Shown piece by piece: positions 9,897 through 19,140 of a stretch of 20,957 nt of DNA (position 1 is its first letter; the number at the start of each line of letters is the position of its first letter). The notes under the pieces were generated by a model. The model was given only the letters and a program-made list of their open reading frames with translations. It ran no database searches and was not told the origin of the DNA. The position numbers and the translations under genes were made by a program. Origin of the DNA: Pigoraptor chileana (Eukaryota > Opisthokonta > Filasterea); NCBI GenBank assembly GCA_943704495.1, contig CALSCR010001400.1, forward strand, positions 1 through 20,957, in the 5' to 3' direction.

Positions 9897-12542
9897 CATG
9901 CGTGCGTCCTGATGTGCATTTCTTAATGTGAAATTTCCATTTGCACATCGAACTCACGCACATCTTCTCTACCCCTCTGCGTTTGCACTGAACAGCCCGT
10001 CGTGATGATGCCACGAAAGAGAAACCCGGCGAGACGAGTGCAAGGTTATACGGCTGCATGCTACCACCGTCACTCATGGAAGACCGTGTGCTCGATGTTG
10101 CCGATGAAGGCAAGCAGGCATTGCAGGATGAGCGCATAGCGGATATCGTGCATGCGGGAGAGACGGATGAGGAGGATGGTTGCGCATCCGCAGCGCCGAA
10201 ATTTGCAGAGACAGTTGGGTATGCTCCCAAGGACACTGATGTTGTGCGGTTTGCGGTGAAGAACGACTTGCACGGATTGGGATACGACGCAAGGAAGGAG
10301 CTTGGGCTGGACGAGATGGAGACGGACGAGGTGTGTGTGTGTGTGTATGCGTGTGTATAGGTCTCTCTCTCTTTCTCTTTATCTCTCTCTTTCTTGTGGA
10401 GTCCGCCTAAGACACTGACTTGAATCCCACATCTTTATCTCTCTACCTATCAGTAAAGATACCGTGTTTTTGCCTCTCATATAAGTGGCGTGTGTGGTCC
10501 AAATGCCTGTTGTGTGCACATCCACACCATTAAACACGCACATCTATATCTCCCTTTTCGTTTTCAAAAAACACAGCCTCTCGCGGATCCGCGGGGGACG
10601 CACCGTGGCTTTGGCATTGGCGCACTTGAAGACGACGACGATCCGGATGTGTACAACAACGACACCATTGCCAATTACGACATTGATGTCTCACGTGACA
10701 TTGCGCTCGCAAAGGGACGACTGCTGCACAAGAAGGGAGAACGCGGGGGGAGCGGCCATGGCGGACACGGATACGCACACGCACACGCACACACGCGAGG
10801 ACATGAACATGAACATCCCCGACGCATGTGCGCGGATGGCAGGCCGCCTCTTCCCGGTGAGTGTGGAATATTCATCGACACTCCCCCCTCCCCAGTCTCC
10901 CTCTTCACTCTCTCTTCACTCTCTCTTCACTCCCTCCCGTTTCGTTCCTCAGTGACGAGAGTGCATCCTCCCAGTGCATACGGCTATGTCAGTGTGCTTT
11001 GTGTTAATAGTTGTCGCCATTCGTTTAATGCTGGGCCATCGTCACTGCAATCGTGACATGCCTCAGTTCTCCTCGGCGTGTGTGTGTGTGTGTATGCTAT
11101 TTACATCGTCACTCCCGCTGAACCAAAGCACTTACTCTGTTGGTCTATTATGTGTCGCTTTTTGGACGGTGGCAGGATTTATTCTGATGACGACATCGAC
11201 TGCTCCAACGAAGCGCTATGTTTTGCCGAATGTTCCGAAGGATTTTGTGCCCATTCACAAGTTTGAGACGCCAACTGACGAGAAAGACAGCACGGGTCAG
11301 AGGACGGAACAGCAACGCAGGTGTGTGTGTGTGTGTTGTGTGTGTGTTGTGTGTGGGGGTGTTTGTGTGGGTGTGTTTGTGTGTGTGTGTGTGTGTTGTG
11401 TGTGGGTGTGTTTTTGTGTCTGCGGGTGTTTGTATGTCTGTGAGTCTGGGTGTGTGTGTGTGTGTGAGTGTGTGTGTGATGTAGGATTCAAGTCAGTGTC
11501 GTGGATGCTGACAATCTCCCCTTCATTCCTCACCTTCTTCGATTGCGCACGTGACTCTTTCTTCCTCGCATTTATTTATTCATTTTCGCGTTTTCAGCCA
11601 TCGGCAAATGTCCGCCACCGAACGCGCCGCAGTTTTGGACGGCATTCCCTCTCCCGCATTGACAGGGGGCAGTGGTGCGGACAATGGGGGTTCTGTGTTC
11701 GAGTACATGCGGGCGGAGGATGCACAGCGTCTCCGAATGAACCAACTGCAGCAACAGTCACGTGCCGTTGAAGCGCAGCGCCGCCAGGAGGAGGCTCGTC
11801 GCGTGCAAGAAGAGCGCGAGAGACACATGCGACAGCTGTCAAGCGTCCCCCCAGCGGTTGCGAAGTTGGCGCTCGCGTCGAACTTCAAGCCGTTTGTGTC
11901 CGATGCGCCCAAGCAGCTCCGCTACGAGCATTTTCTGTCGCGTGCGGCCGACTCGGAGGAGGAGTGGAAGCGCGCGAATGCCGCAGATGTGGTGAAGATG
12001 GAGAGGGATGTCGCCCGCATGACAGAGTGGGAGATTCAGGGGGAGATCACGGAGTTTGCACGCTCCGCCGCAATGTTCCGCCCAATGAACTCGGTGATGG
12101 CGTCACGTTTTACGTCGGCGTCATCGGGCGATTCGGCACGTGAGCAGGTTGGTTGGCAATGCTGCGGGCGGTGCATTACTCACTTCCATCCCTTGTGTGT
12201 ATGCCCTGTATCTGTCTTGGTGTCTGTGCGTGTCTTTGTGTCGGTGCGTGTTTTAGTGTATGTGTGTGTCTTTGAGTGTTTGTATCTGTTTACGCATTCA
12301 TTGTGCGGTTGCATTCCTTGCGCCTGCGTTTGTGTGTGGTATGTCCTGTGTGTGTGTTGAGTCTGTGCAAGTGTTTGCTGTTTTTCATGAGACTGTGTGG
12401 AGTGGACCGAATGATCTCCTGAATGTTTGCACGCCATCAGATGCGAGTTCAAGTGCATGTCATCTAAACCGACAGTCGCGGGCACTTGGCGCAAAAGAGA
12501 AACGCTGACACAATTTTCCACTGTATCTGCACACATGCACAC

Positions 12543-12591
<49 letters not shown>

Positions 12592-13997
12592 GTGCGCTGA
12601 ACAATATCAATACACATCCGCATCTCGCACAGACCGCACCTGCGCCCGCCGCAGAAGAGCCCAAAAAGGAGGCGATTAAGCGTGTTTCTCGCGAGCGTTT
12701 CGAGTGGCATCCGGACAATGTACTATGCAAGCGATTCAATGCGCCCAATCCGCACCCAAACAGCGGCATTGTCGGAGTACCTGGCACGGCGACGGCCGTG
12801 TCTGTGCCCACGGCTCCCGCCAACACCGGCGCCCGAGGGGGACTCCCGAATTTGCCTCTCCTGTCCGCCCCCGCACATCAGTCATCGGGCGACGATGTCG
12901 ATGCGATTGGTGCGAATGCGTCCAGACACGAGGGCCTTGAATTGCCACCAAAGCCCGCCATGGATCTTTTCCGCGCTATATTTGCCGACAGCTCGGATGA
13001 AGACGAAAGCGGGGCACCGAATGCCCAGAAAAAGGACTCTGCGGTTCTACCACGTGACGCCGGCGTACGTCCCACGGTTGTGTATGAGGGCGGAGTCGAT
13101 CCCAGTGGTGTAGAGCGTGGTACTGCACCCCCGCCGCGGGCTCAACCCACTGCGCCATTGTCGCATGGAGTGACTGCGCCAATCGCGCCAATCGTGCGTG
13201 CTGAAGCGGAGTATGGGCATCGCCCGGAGCCCAAATGGGAAATCCCACGCCACCACGAGCCATTTACGGGAGTACGTAGTGGCGGCGCACCGCACGTGGT
13301 GGACGCACGTGATACCCCTGCACAGCGACAGGGCGCGACTGAGAGTTTGTGGATGCCGACCTGTGTCGTTGGAACTGCGACATCCACTGCTGCGGCTGGC
13401 GAGAACATCCGGGGGGAAGTCCTCCAGCGGGATAAAGAGCGGGATTTGAAGGGGCAGCGGGACAGTGGCGGTGGTGGAGTGGTATCGTCCTCTGACTCGT
13501 CCTCTGACTCGGACTCTGCCGACCGGGATCGACACCGGCACCGCTCTTCGTCGCACAAATCAAAGCCCAAAAAGTCTAAGAAAGATAGAAAGGACAAAAA
13601 GTCAAAGAAGGACAAGAAGGACAAGAAACACCGGAAATCCGACCGAGACAGAGGTGACCGAGGTGACAGGGACAGACACTCGCATCGACACAGTGAACGT
13701 ACTACCCGCGACGCAAGCAGAGATCGGCGGGACCGCGCCGCACGTGACGGGGAGGAGAAAGCAGCGGAAGACCGATTGGGCGCTGCCAAGAGATCGACAG
13801 CGACTGACGTTCGTGGCGTCATTTCAGAGCGGGGTCGCAGTGGCACCGAGCATGTGGCTGTGCTGTCGGGAGACAACCGCCATGCAACCGACGTTGATGC
13901 GAGGCTGCGAGAGGCCCTGCGGCACGCAAGCAAGGAGATGGTGGAGGCGGCGAAGGCCTCGGTGCGCGCGCGTCCGAAGGCATCCGACTTCTTCTGA
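8868..13997 (+). CDS. GPATCH1: GPATCH1 orthologue, G-patch spliceosomal protein
   Basis: Complete seven-exon gene: 8868-8966, 9210-9648, 9996-10330, 10577-10856, 11176-11320, 11598-12147, 12633-13997; 1070 residues against about 930 in human. Conserved blocks appear in the human order: FHGAFTGGFSAGYFN, VGSKEGWTPSTF, DFMDDEDMGEFGIAPK, then the G-patch (IGYQLLRSMGWRAGQGIGAR), IYGCALPP-like RLYGCMLPP, FAVKNDLHGLGY, GFGIGALEDDD, PPLPGFIL, PKDFVPIHKF, SNFKPF, MTEWE, FEWHPDNVLCKRFN, AMDLFRAIFADSSDEDE, and a Lys/Arg/Ser-rich C-terminus. G-patch proteins switch on DEAH helicases; GPATCH1 acts with DHX35 in the catalytic spliceosome in the nucleus. The junctions 8966/9210, 9648/9996, 10856/11176 and 12147/12633 are each confirmed by homology and phase. 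A His-rich stretch at 10764-10818 comes from a coding CA-type repeat. Confidence 0.95.
9741..9900 (+). repeat. TG/TA microsatellite in GPATCH1 intron 2
   Basis: TG-rich sequence with GAG interruptions, then a TA run (about 9857-9880), then TG again, inside the 9649-9995 intron. Confidence 0.9.
10376..10444 (+). repeat. Dispersed mini-element, copy C, with 13-bp flanking direct repeats
   Basis: The element core is 10394-10432 in GPATCH1 intron 3 (10331-10576). It lacks 11 internal bases between GTCC and GCCTAAG. The 13-mer TCTTTATCTCTCT occurs at 10376-10388 and again at 10432-10444, starting right at the element's 3' end. Five extra pyrimidines separate the left repeat from the element. Confidence 0.65.
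11321..11482 (+). repeat. (TG)n microsatellite beginning at a 5' splice site
   Basis: The donor of the 11321-11597 GPATCH1 intron is GTGTGTGT, the first bases of a TG/TGTT tract of about 160 bp. The donor at 10331 has the same form with a shorter tract. Confidence 0.9.
12541..12597 (+). repeat. (CA)n-(CG)n alternating purine-pyrimidine tract
   Basis: About 36 bp of CA repeat pass directly into a CG repeat and GTGCGC, ending 35 nt before the 3' splice site at 12633 of the last GPATCH1 intron. This sequence type favours left-handed Z-DNA. The 5' half of the same intron is TG-rich (12190-12370). Confidence 0.85.
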
Positions 13998-14081
13998 GAC
14001 TTGTGCCTGTTTTTCTACAACGTGAAGCCTTTTCCGTGGTGTGTGTGGTGTGTGCTCTGAAGTGTGTCGGTTGGGGCTCTC

Positions 14082-14158
14082 TCTCTACACTGGCTTTGTG
14101 GAGTCCATGGGCACAGCGCCTATGACACTGAGTTGAATCCTACATCTCTACACTGGCT
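14082..14158 (+). repeat. Dispersed mini-element, copy D, with 14-bp flanking direct repeats
   Basis: The element is 14096-14144, 49 bp, from TTGTGGAGTCC to GAATCCTACA. The 14-mer TCTCTACACTGGCT lies immediately on both sides (14082-14095 and 14145-14158) and is partly unique sequence, so it looks like a target-site duplication. This is the clearest copy and defines both ends. Confidence 0.75.
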
Positions 14159-14224
14159 ACATGTTTGCTCTTTTTTCCCACTGTAAACGGAGTGTTGTCT
14201 CAGAGCATAACGCATCGGAAATAG

Positions 14225-14336
14225 AGCTTCGTAAGTAAGGCCTTTGATAAACATAGTTTGTTCAATTGAATGGCAAGCACAGCTTCATAGGAAAGGCCTT
14301 TGATAAACATAGTTTGGTCAATTGAATGGCAGGCGC
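14225..14336 (+). repeat. 56-bp tandem duplication
   Basis: Two adjacent 56-bp units, 14225-14280 and 14281-14336, with about seven differences. Each contains AAGGCCTTTGATAAACATAG and CAATTGAATGGCA. It lies downstream of GPATCH1 and downstream of the convergent chitin synthase gene. No coding potential is evident. Confidence 0.9.
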
Positions 14337-14520
14337 AGATAAGCCTGGCAATTAGTCACAGGGGCCCAGGCAAGCTACATCGCAGCCGTCACACTGACAG
14401 GCACAAGACTGATCCACGACGGGGAATTCGTGTCATTGCCCATGTCACGCCAGCAGACGCAGCCCATACACGCACGGACGCACGCAAAGGAAAACCAGGA
14501 TATTTACGCACAGACAGTGC

Positions 14521-14556
14521 CACGCACGCACGCACGCACGCACGCACACACACAAC

Positions 14557-14592
<36 letters not shown>

Positions 14593-14594
14593 GA
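14521..14594 (+). repeat. CACG/CA microsatellite
   Basis: A CGCA tetranucleotide run passes into a CA run about 70-140 bp beyond the stop codon of the chitin synthase gene, and may fall in its 3' untranslated region. Confidence 0.85.
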
Positions 14595-14662
14595 CAAACA
14601 AAGATGAGAGTATTTACGCCCCAGCACAGACAGCGCTGACTGCGATGGCCCGCCAGATTGAT

Positions 14663-17600
14663 TTACACATCCGGGAGTGACGCGTACCGGCCCGTGCCGT
14701 TCAAATCCGACAGGCGCCAAACATAAAATACAAAGCACTCAAGCACAAACGCGAGGGCGCAGAACGGGGCAGCAAGGAACATGACCATCGCCGAATAAGA
14801 AAAGTAGATGAAGGAGAAGACCATGAAGATGAGACCGCACCCAAGCACAATGACCCCCATGCCAAACACAACAATCTGCAGCTGAAAGGCAACCTCAACG
14901 GCGACCATAATGATGAGATTGAGAATCACAATGATTGCCGTCAGCGTCCATCCCGTCTGCTTCATCTCGCGCTGCGTCTCCGCCTGCAAGTGCACCTCCG
15001 AGCTGCGGTTGCCCCACGTGACCTCCCACAGGCGCGAGAAGGAGAAGCCGCCCATTCCAATCACGAATGTCGGAAGAAACATGTAAAAGGGAACGAACCC
15101 CGCCACAATGTGGACAAACGCCGTCGGCGAGTAAAAGAGCGTCGACAGCGGGTACGTCATGTACACGGCGACAATCAGCTCGAGCGTGAGGCGGTTGGTT
15201 ACTGGCGTTGTGTCCTTGTCCCCGTATATCGCAAGGTGAAGCGTGTCGAGGGGGTTAAGGGCGACGTCCTCGAAGATCTTCTTCATGCTGCCGATCATGA
15301 CGATAACGCCAATGAAATAGATAATCACAAACGACCACCGGAAGAGACGCACGCCGGATGCATGCACACCCATGTAGAGCACATAGAGAAGGACAAACAT
15401 GCCCCAGAGGAACGTGCGATCGCCGCGCGCAATTTCAACGACAGATGACGGCATGACGGCGCTAACCACAAAGTCGAACATGGCAAGAAAGAGACCCGGC
15501 GAAATCGCAAAAAAGCTGTAGATGATGAGCTGCAAGATGCAGAGCATCACCACAAACAGCTGACGAGGAAAGGTCATGTTCGACGACCAAATAATATCAA
15601 GGTTTGTTGCGAGGAAGATATATCCAGCAAACGAACCGTTCGTCCATCGCCGTCGCTGCGCCACAAACTTTTCGATTTCTGTTTCGGGTTCAAAGTAAAA
15701 GACGGCATCGCTGACCATAGATATCGACGGCGTCTCCGCATTTGTCTTGAGGACAATCGCAAGAGTGAGAATGCGATCCTCTGCAAGAACGAGATTACTT
15801 TTGACAATACCCGGATTAGCCGTGCTGTCCTTAATCGAGTCGAGATACCACTTTGCGGGACACGGCGGAACAACGACGACGCCGACATCCGCAGCTGCCG
15901 CCACAGAGCTCGTGTCCATCGGCTGCGACTGAAGCGGCGCTGACGCAGCGGCGACAGACACACGGCGCACGGATTGCGAGTCAACCGAACGCTCTTCGTG
16001 ATAGTCGCGGTTGTTATGATCGGTGGTTGCTGTGGTTGTTGTGGTTGTGAGGGCGGTGGGGGCAGTGCCTGTTGCCTCCACCACAGGCCCATCCTCAATC
16101 GATACAATGCGCGCCGACCGGGCAGATGAGCGACGTTTTGAGACAACCATCGTTGCACTCACATCCGGGTCCTGCTGCGCACCCGAAAAGTCATCGACGT
16201 GCGGACTGTCTGGACTGTAGCCCGCAGAGACGTCGGCGACGTGGTTTCCTGATGTGGCTTCCAATTCACCCGCCCCGTGACGATTTCCGTCGCCCTCAGC
16301 CGCAGCCGATTCATCGTGCGCAGGAGTAGCAATGCGCGCAGCCCTCGTTCGCCCGCGACGCTGCCGACCGCCAAAGTCATCCATGTCAAGATCATACAGC
16401 ACTATGTCCTCATTGTCACGTGCTTCTTCCTCGTCGTTGCCGCACTGACAGATCCAATCGCACCCATGGTCCAGCCCGGGGAAGTAGTCTGCAAGCGATG
16501 GGCGCTTCATTGTCTTCAGGAACCCAGGAAGGCTGCCGGAAATGTCTCGCGTCTGGAATCCAGAGTACGGGAGGTGTTCGTTGTGCGCTGTGGCACGTGC
16601 ACGCATCCGCTGCAGGCGTCGACCATACGGCCACCAACCGCACTCGCAGCAGCCCTGGGAACAGTCCGAGTCGTCGCCAGCGCCCGTAGAATAGACGCAG
16701 CCGTTGCGGCAAATGAGTTCGTTGTGGCAGAAAGCAATGCACCCGCCCACCTTGGAGAGAAGCCACAGAGTGGCGGCAAACAAGCGTATGAATAGCCACG
16801 CACCACTCGCAACCGCCACAAACGGCAAGAAGAGTGCGAGAAGGAGGAGAAAGGCAGACCCAAAAACGACCGTCTCAAAGACACCCTCCATGACGCCATA
16901 CACAACAAGCGGCCACGGGCGCTGAAACAGCCGCTCTCCAAACGTTAGCGTGGGATCTCGCTCCTGACCGAGATCAAGCGAAAAAGGATTCGTCGATTCC
17001 ACGCCGAATTCTTCGGCGTCCTGTGCCCACGTGGACCGCTCCACGAGGTGCGAGTACGAGCGCTCGGGCGTGTTGTACATGGCGCTGCACCGGAAAAGTC
17101 CACAAGGACCCGGAAGGACGGGAAGAAAACCGGCCAAATTGAATGCGCCCATGAGACACGCAAACGCAGTCTCGTAATCATACTGCTGCACAGCACGCAG
17201 CATCTCCGAAAAGGTGTTTGGAACTAGCGGTGTTGGCGGGAGAACAGACAAAAGACGGTCGCGGATCTCCTTGTACAATGGCCAGTGCGGCGGTCCCGTG
17301 CGCACATCCGGGTCGAATCGCTGGGCGGGTCCAGGCCCCATCACACGCTGACGCCCAGTGACGGCGACTGTCTTTGGGTGCAGATCAAGATAGTCGATGA
17401 GGCGATGCACAGTGGTTTTTGCAAACGTAGTGCCGGCGTCCGTCAGATACATATACTGGAACGCATTGTGAGCGGCAAACCCCGTCTCCGGACGCAGAAA
17501 CCAGTCGTGCGAGTTGTGCTTGAGCTGATTCCGTGCCTTGATAATGAAGGACAGAGTCCACACGCCGTCCGCACCGGGCGAGTCCCAACGCCGGCTCTCC

Positions 17601-18574
17601 AGGACCATAGTCGACTTGGACACGACGGCAGCCTCTGCAGCAGGAAGCTTCTCGCTGTCTTTTTGTTCCTGGCGAAAGTATTCCAGCGTTGATATGACTT
17701 CGTCATATGCAATCTGTTGCACGCCCTCGTATGGATTGTTGGCATCATATGCCCGGTACAGTGGCGCGGGGTTATCGTCCTTGTCGGCAGAGCTAAAATA
17801 GTGGTTGAATTTATCGCCCGGTGTCTCCAGGTCCATGTCGATGCTGGTGCCCAGCCCCTCCTGTTGTCGTGAAGTGGTGTCGTACGCCAAACCCACGCCA
17901 TCTGCAGCAAACGCGGCGAGCAGTTGCGCAACCATTGGAATGAACGTCGAGTGGGCTTTCAAGATGCCGTCCTGCACCACGACAACCTGGAACACCGTCC
18001 GGAAACGAGACTGGCATGCAAGTTCCATCGACCGCACATACAGAAACCCGTCGCGCAGGGACAGCAAAGTGCGGATAATTTCGTAGTTCTCCTCGTTGAA
18101 GCACGGAAGGAGCACCGCGACACGTCGAATAAAAAAGCGGTCTTTCGATAGGCCAGGCGGATTTTCCAAGAGTTGGAATATGTCCCTCGGATCCGAAACG
18201 AACTCGGGAAGAACTCCCTTTGACAAATCGCGAGGCTGCACATTTGCGTCGGCCTGAGCGTCGTCAACAGTAGCATTGTCCAGGGATTCTGACAGTCCAG
18301 ACGCACCCTCAATTGTGTTTGTTGTCGTGAAAACAGTCACGTCAGGCGAGGTGCCTGCGGGTACATGATTTGTGGTTGTTATTGAGCTCGACACGTGGGG
18401 GGTCGATGGAGCGGCTGCTGTTTGCGCGTGCGCCGGAGCAGTAGCACCCGCATCTCCGCCGTGCTCGCCCTCTTCGGGTCCCGGCGTCAGCCAGTTGACA
18501 TGGACAAACCGAATGTGGTCTGGGATCAGCGTGGGTCGACGATCATCGCACGCGGGAAACTCGGGTGGGCTCAT
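14663..18574 (-). CDS. Chitin synthase with interrupted catalytic domain
   Basis: Family 2 glycosyltransferase that would polymerise UDP-GlcNAc into chitin at the plasma membrane. It is a single 1303-residue exon; an in-frame TAA at 18593-18595 precedes the ATG. The N-terminal 130 residues are disordered. Catalytic half 1 has VAVLLPCFNEEN (152-163), VVVVQDG (197-203), LTDAGT (377-382) and LPVLPGPCGLFR (484-495). Catalytic half 2 has NLVLAEDRIL (927-936) and QRRRWTNGSF (973-982). In half 2, LAEDRIL and QRRRWxNGSF resemble fungal division 1 enzymes. Several membrane helices follow to the C-terminus (about 1003-1290). Between the halves lie some 420 residues where I would expect 50-60: a hydrophobic region (about 553-610), a Cys cluster (612-645, then 705-711) and a polar, disordered stretch (720-905). 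All key motifs are present, so the enzyme should be active. No myosin or chitin-binding domain is visible. Confidence 0.9.
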   Translation of the reverse strand: MSPPEFPACDDRRPTLIPDHIRFVHVNWLTPGPEEGEHGGDAGATAPAHAQTAAAPSTPHVSSSITTTNHVPAGTSPDVTVFTTTNTIEGASGLSESLDNATVDDAQADANVQPRDLSKGVLPEFVSDPRDIFQLLENPPGLSKDRFFIRRVAVLLPCFNEENYEIIRTLLSLRDGFLYVRSMELACQSRFRTVFQVVVVQDGILKAHSTFIPMVAQLLAAFAADGVGLAYDTTSRQQEGLGTSIDMDLETPGDKFNHYFSSADKDDNPAPLYRAYDANNPYEGVQQIAYDEVISTLEYFRQEQKDSEKLPAAEAAVVSKSTMVLESRRWDSPGADGVWTLSFIIKARNQLKHNSHDWFLRPETGFAAHNAFQYMYLTDAGTTFAKTTVHRLIDYLDLHPKTVAVTGRQRVMGPGPAQRFDPDVRTGPPHWPLYKEIRDRLLSVLPPTPLVPNTFSEMLRAVQQYDYETAFACLMGAFNLAGFLPVLPGPCGLFRCSAMYNTPERSYSHLVERSTWAQDAEEFGVESTNPFSLDLGQERDPTLTFGERLFQRPWPLVVYGVMEGVFETVVFGSAFLLLLALFLPFVAVASGAWLFIRLFAATLWLLSKVGGCIAFCHNELICRNGCVYSTGAGDDSDCSQGCCECGWWPYGRRLQRMRARATAHNEHLPYSGFQTRDISGSLPGFLKTMKRPSLADYFPGLDHGCDWICQCGNDEEEARDNEDIVLYDLDMDDFGGRQRRGRTRAARIATPAHDESAAAEGDGNRHGAGELEATSGNHVADVSAGYSPDSPHVDDFSGAQQDPDVSATMVVSKRRSSARSARIVSIEDGPVVEATGTAPTALTTTTTTATTDHNNRDYHEERSVDSQSVRRVSVAAASAPLQSQPMDTSSVAAAADVGVVVVPPCPAKWYLDSIKDSTANPGIVKSNLVLAEDRILTLAIVLKTNAETPSISMVSDAVFYFEPETEIEKFVAQRRRWTNGSFAGYIFLATNLDIIWSSNMTFPRQLFVVMLCILQLIIYSFFAISPGLFLAMFDFVVSAVMPSSVVEIARGDRTFLWGMFVLLYVLYMGVHASGVRLFRWSFVIIYFIGVIVMIGSMKKIFEDVALNPLDTLHLAIYGDKDTTPVTNRLTLELIVAVYMTYPLSTLFYSPTAFVHIVAGFVPFYMFLPTFVIGMGGFSFSRLWEVTWGNRSSEVHLQAETQREMKQTGWTLTAIIVILNLIIMVAVEVAFQLQIVVFGMGVIVLGCGLIFMVFSFIYFSYSAMVMFLAAPFCALAFVLECFVFYVWRLSDLNGTGRYASLPDV

Positions 18575-18643
18575 TGCGGAAAATGCAGTGAGTTACAGAT
18601 GCATGATCCTTTTTCAACTTTCAGTTGCGAGAAGGGATATACC

Positions 18644-18686
18644 TGTTTTGTTTTGTGTTTTGTGTTTTGTGTTTTGCGTTTTGTTT
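18644..18686. repeat. GTTTT/GTGTTTT tandem repeat
   Basis: Short array of GTTTT and GTGTTTT units, 70-110 bp upstream of the chitin synthase start. On the coding strand it is an A-rich, CAAAA-type tract. Confidence 0.85.
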
Positions 18687-19140
18687 GCAATAGCGAGTTT
18701 GGGAACACTGGCGTCGAAGGGAAACCCGCAAATACGAACAAACCACAGTCGTTTGATAAGCGAGAGGACTGAGTTTTGTGCACACACAGACACATAGACA
18801 AGCACACCACGCACACCACACACAAGTATGAACTGGGTGGGCGATTGAATCTATAACACAAACCTACTTCCACAAAAGAGAAGAGATGGATAACAACAAT
18901 GCCTGAGTTGAGACTGGAGTCCCAGAGGGCGGAACCGCGGCGCCACATGGAAGCCACGACTGACCGCACCCGAGGCTGGACTCTGCTTAATTAATCTGAG
19001 GACAGTGGTAAATCTGCTTCTAAATTCCCCTCAAATTCAAGTTACACGCACGACCAGAAAAACATTCTCCGTTCTATTTGGGGGCCAATAATAATGACAC
19101 ACTAAAGTGGCTGAGTGCTATGATAGTGCAGACGACTCAC

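Larger units (their letters stand above)
13998..14662. other. Convergent spacer (GPATCH1 / chitin synthase)
   Basis: Gene-free spacer between two stop codons. It contains copy D of the mini-element, a 56-bp tandem duplication and a CA/CG microsatellite at 14521-14594. No canonical AATAAA was seen for either gene; GATAAA occurs in each unit of the tandem duplication. Confidence 0.6.

Noticed and set aside
10485-10955. Alternative frame with ACARMAGRLFP as the GPATCH1 exon 4 sequence
   Set aside because: Ending at the same donor it would be in phase 0 and hit a stop in the next exon. The other frame gives the family block PPLPGFIL across the junction.
14096-14144. Mini-element as a tRNA gene or tRNA-derived SINE
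   Set aside because: GACTTGAATCC matches the B-box at only 8 of 11 positions, no A-box is evident, and too few bases follow for a T-arm plus acceptor stem.
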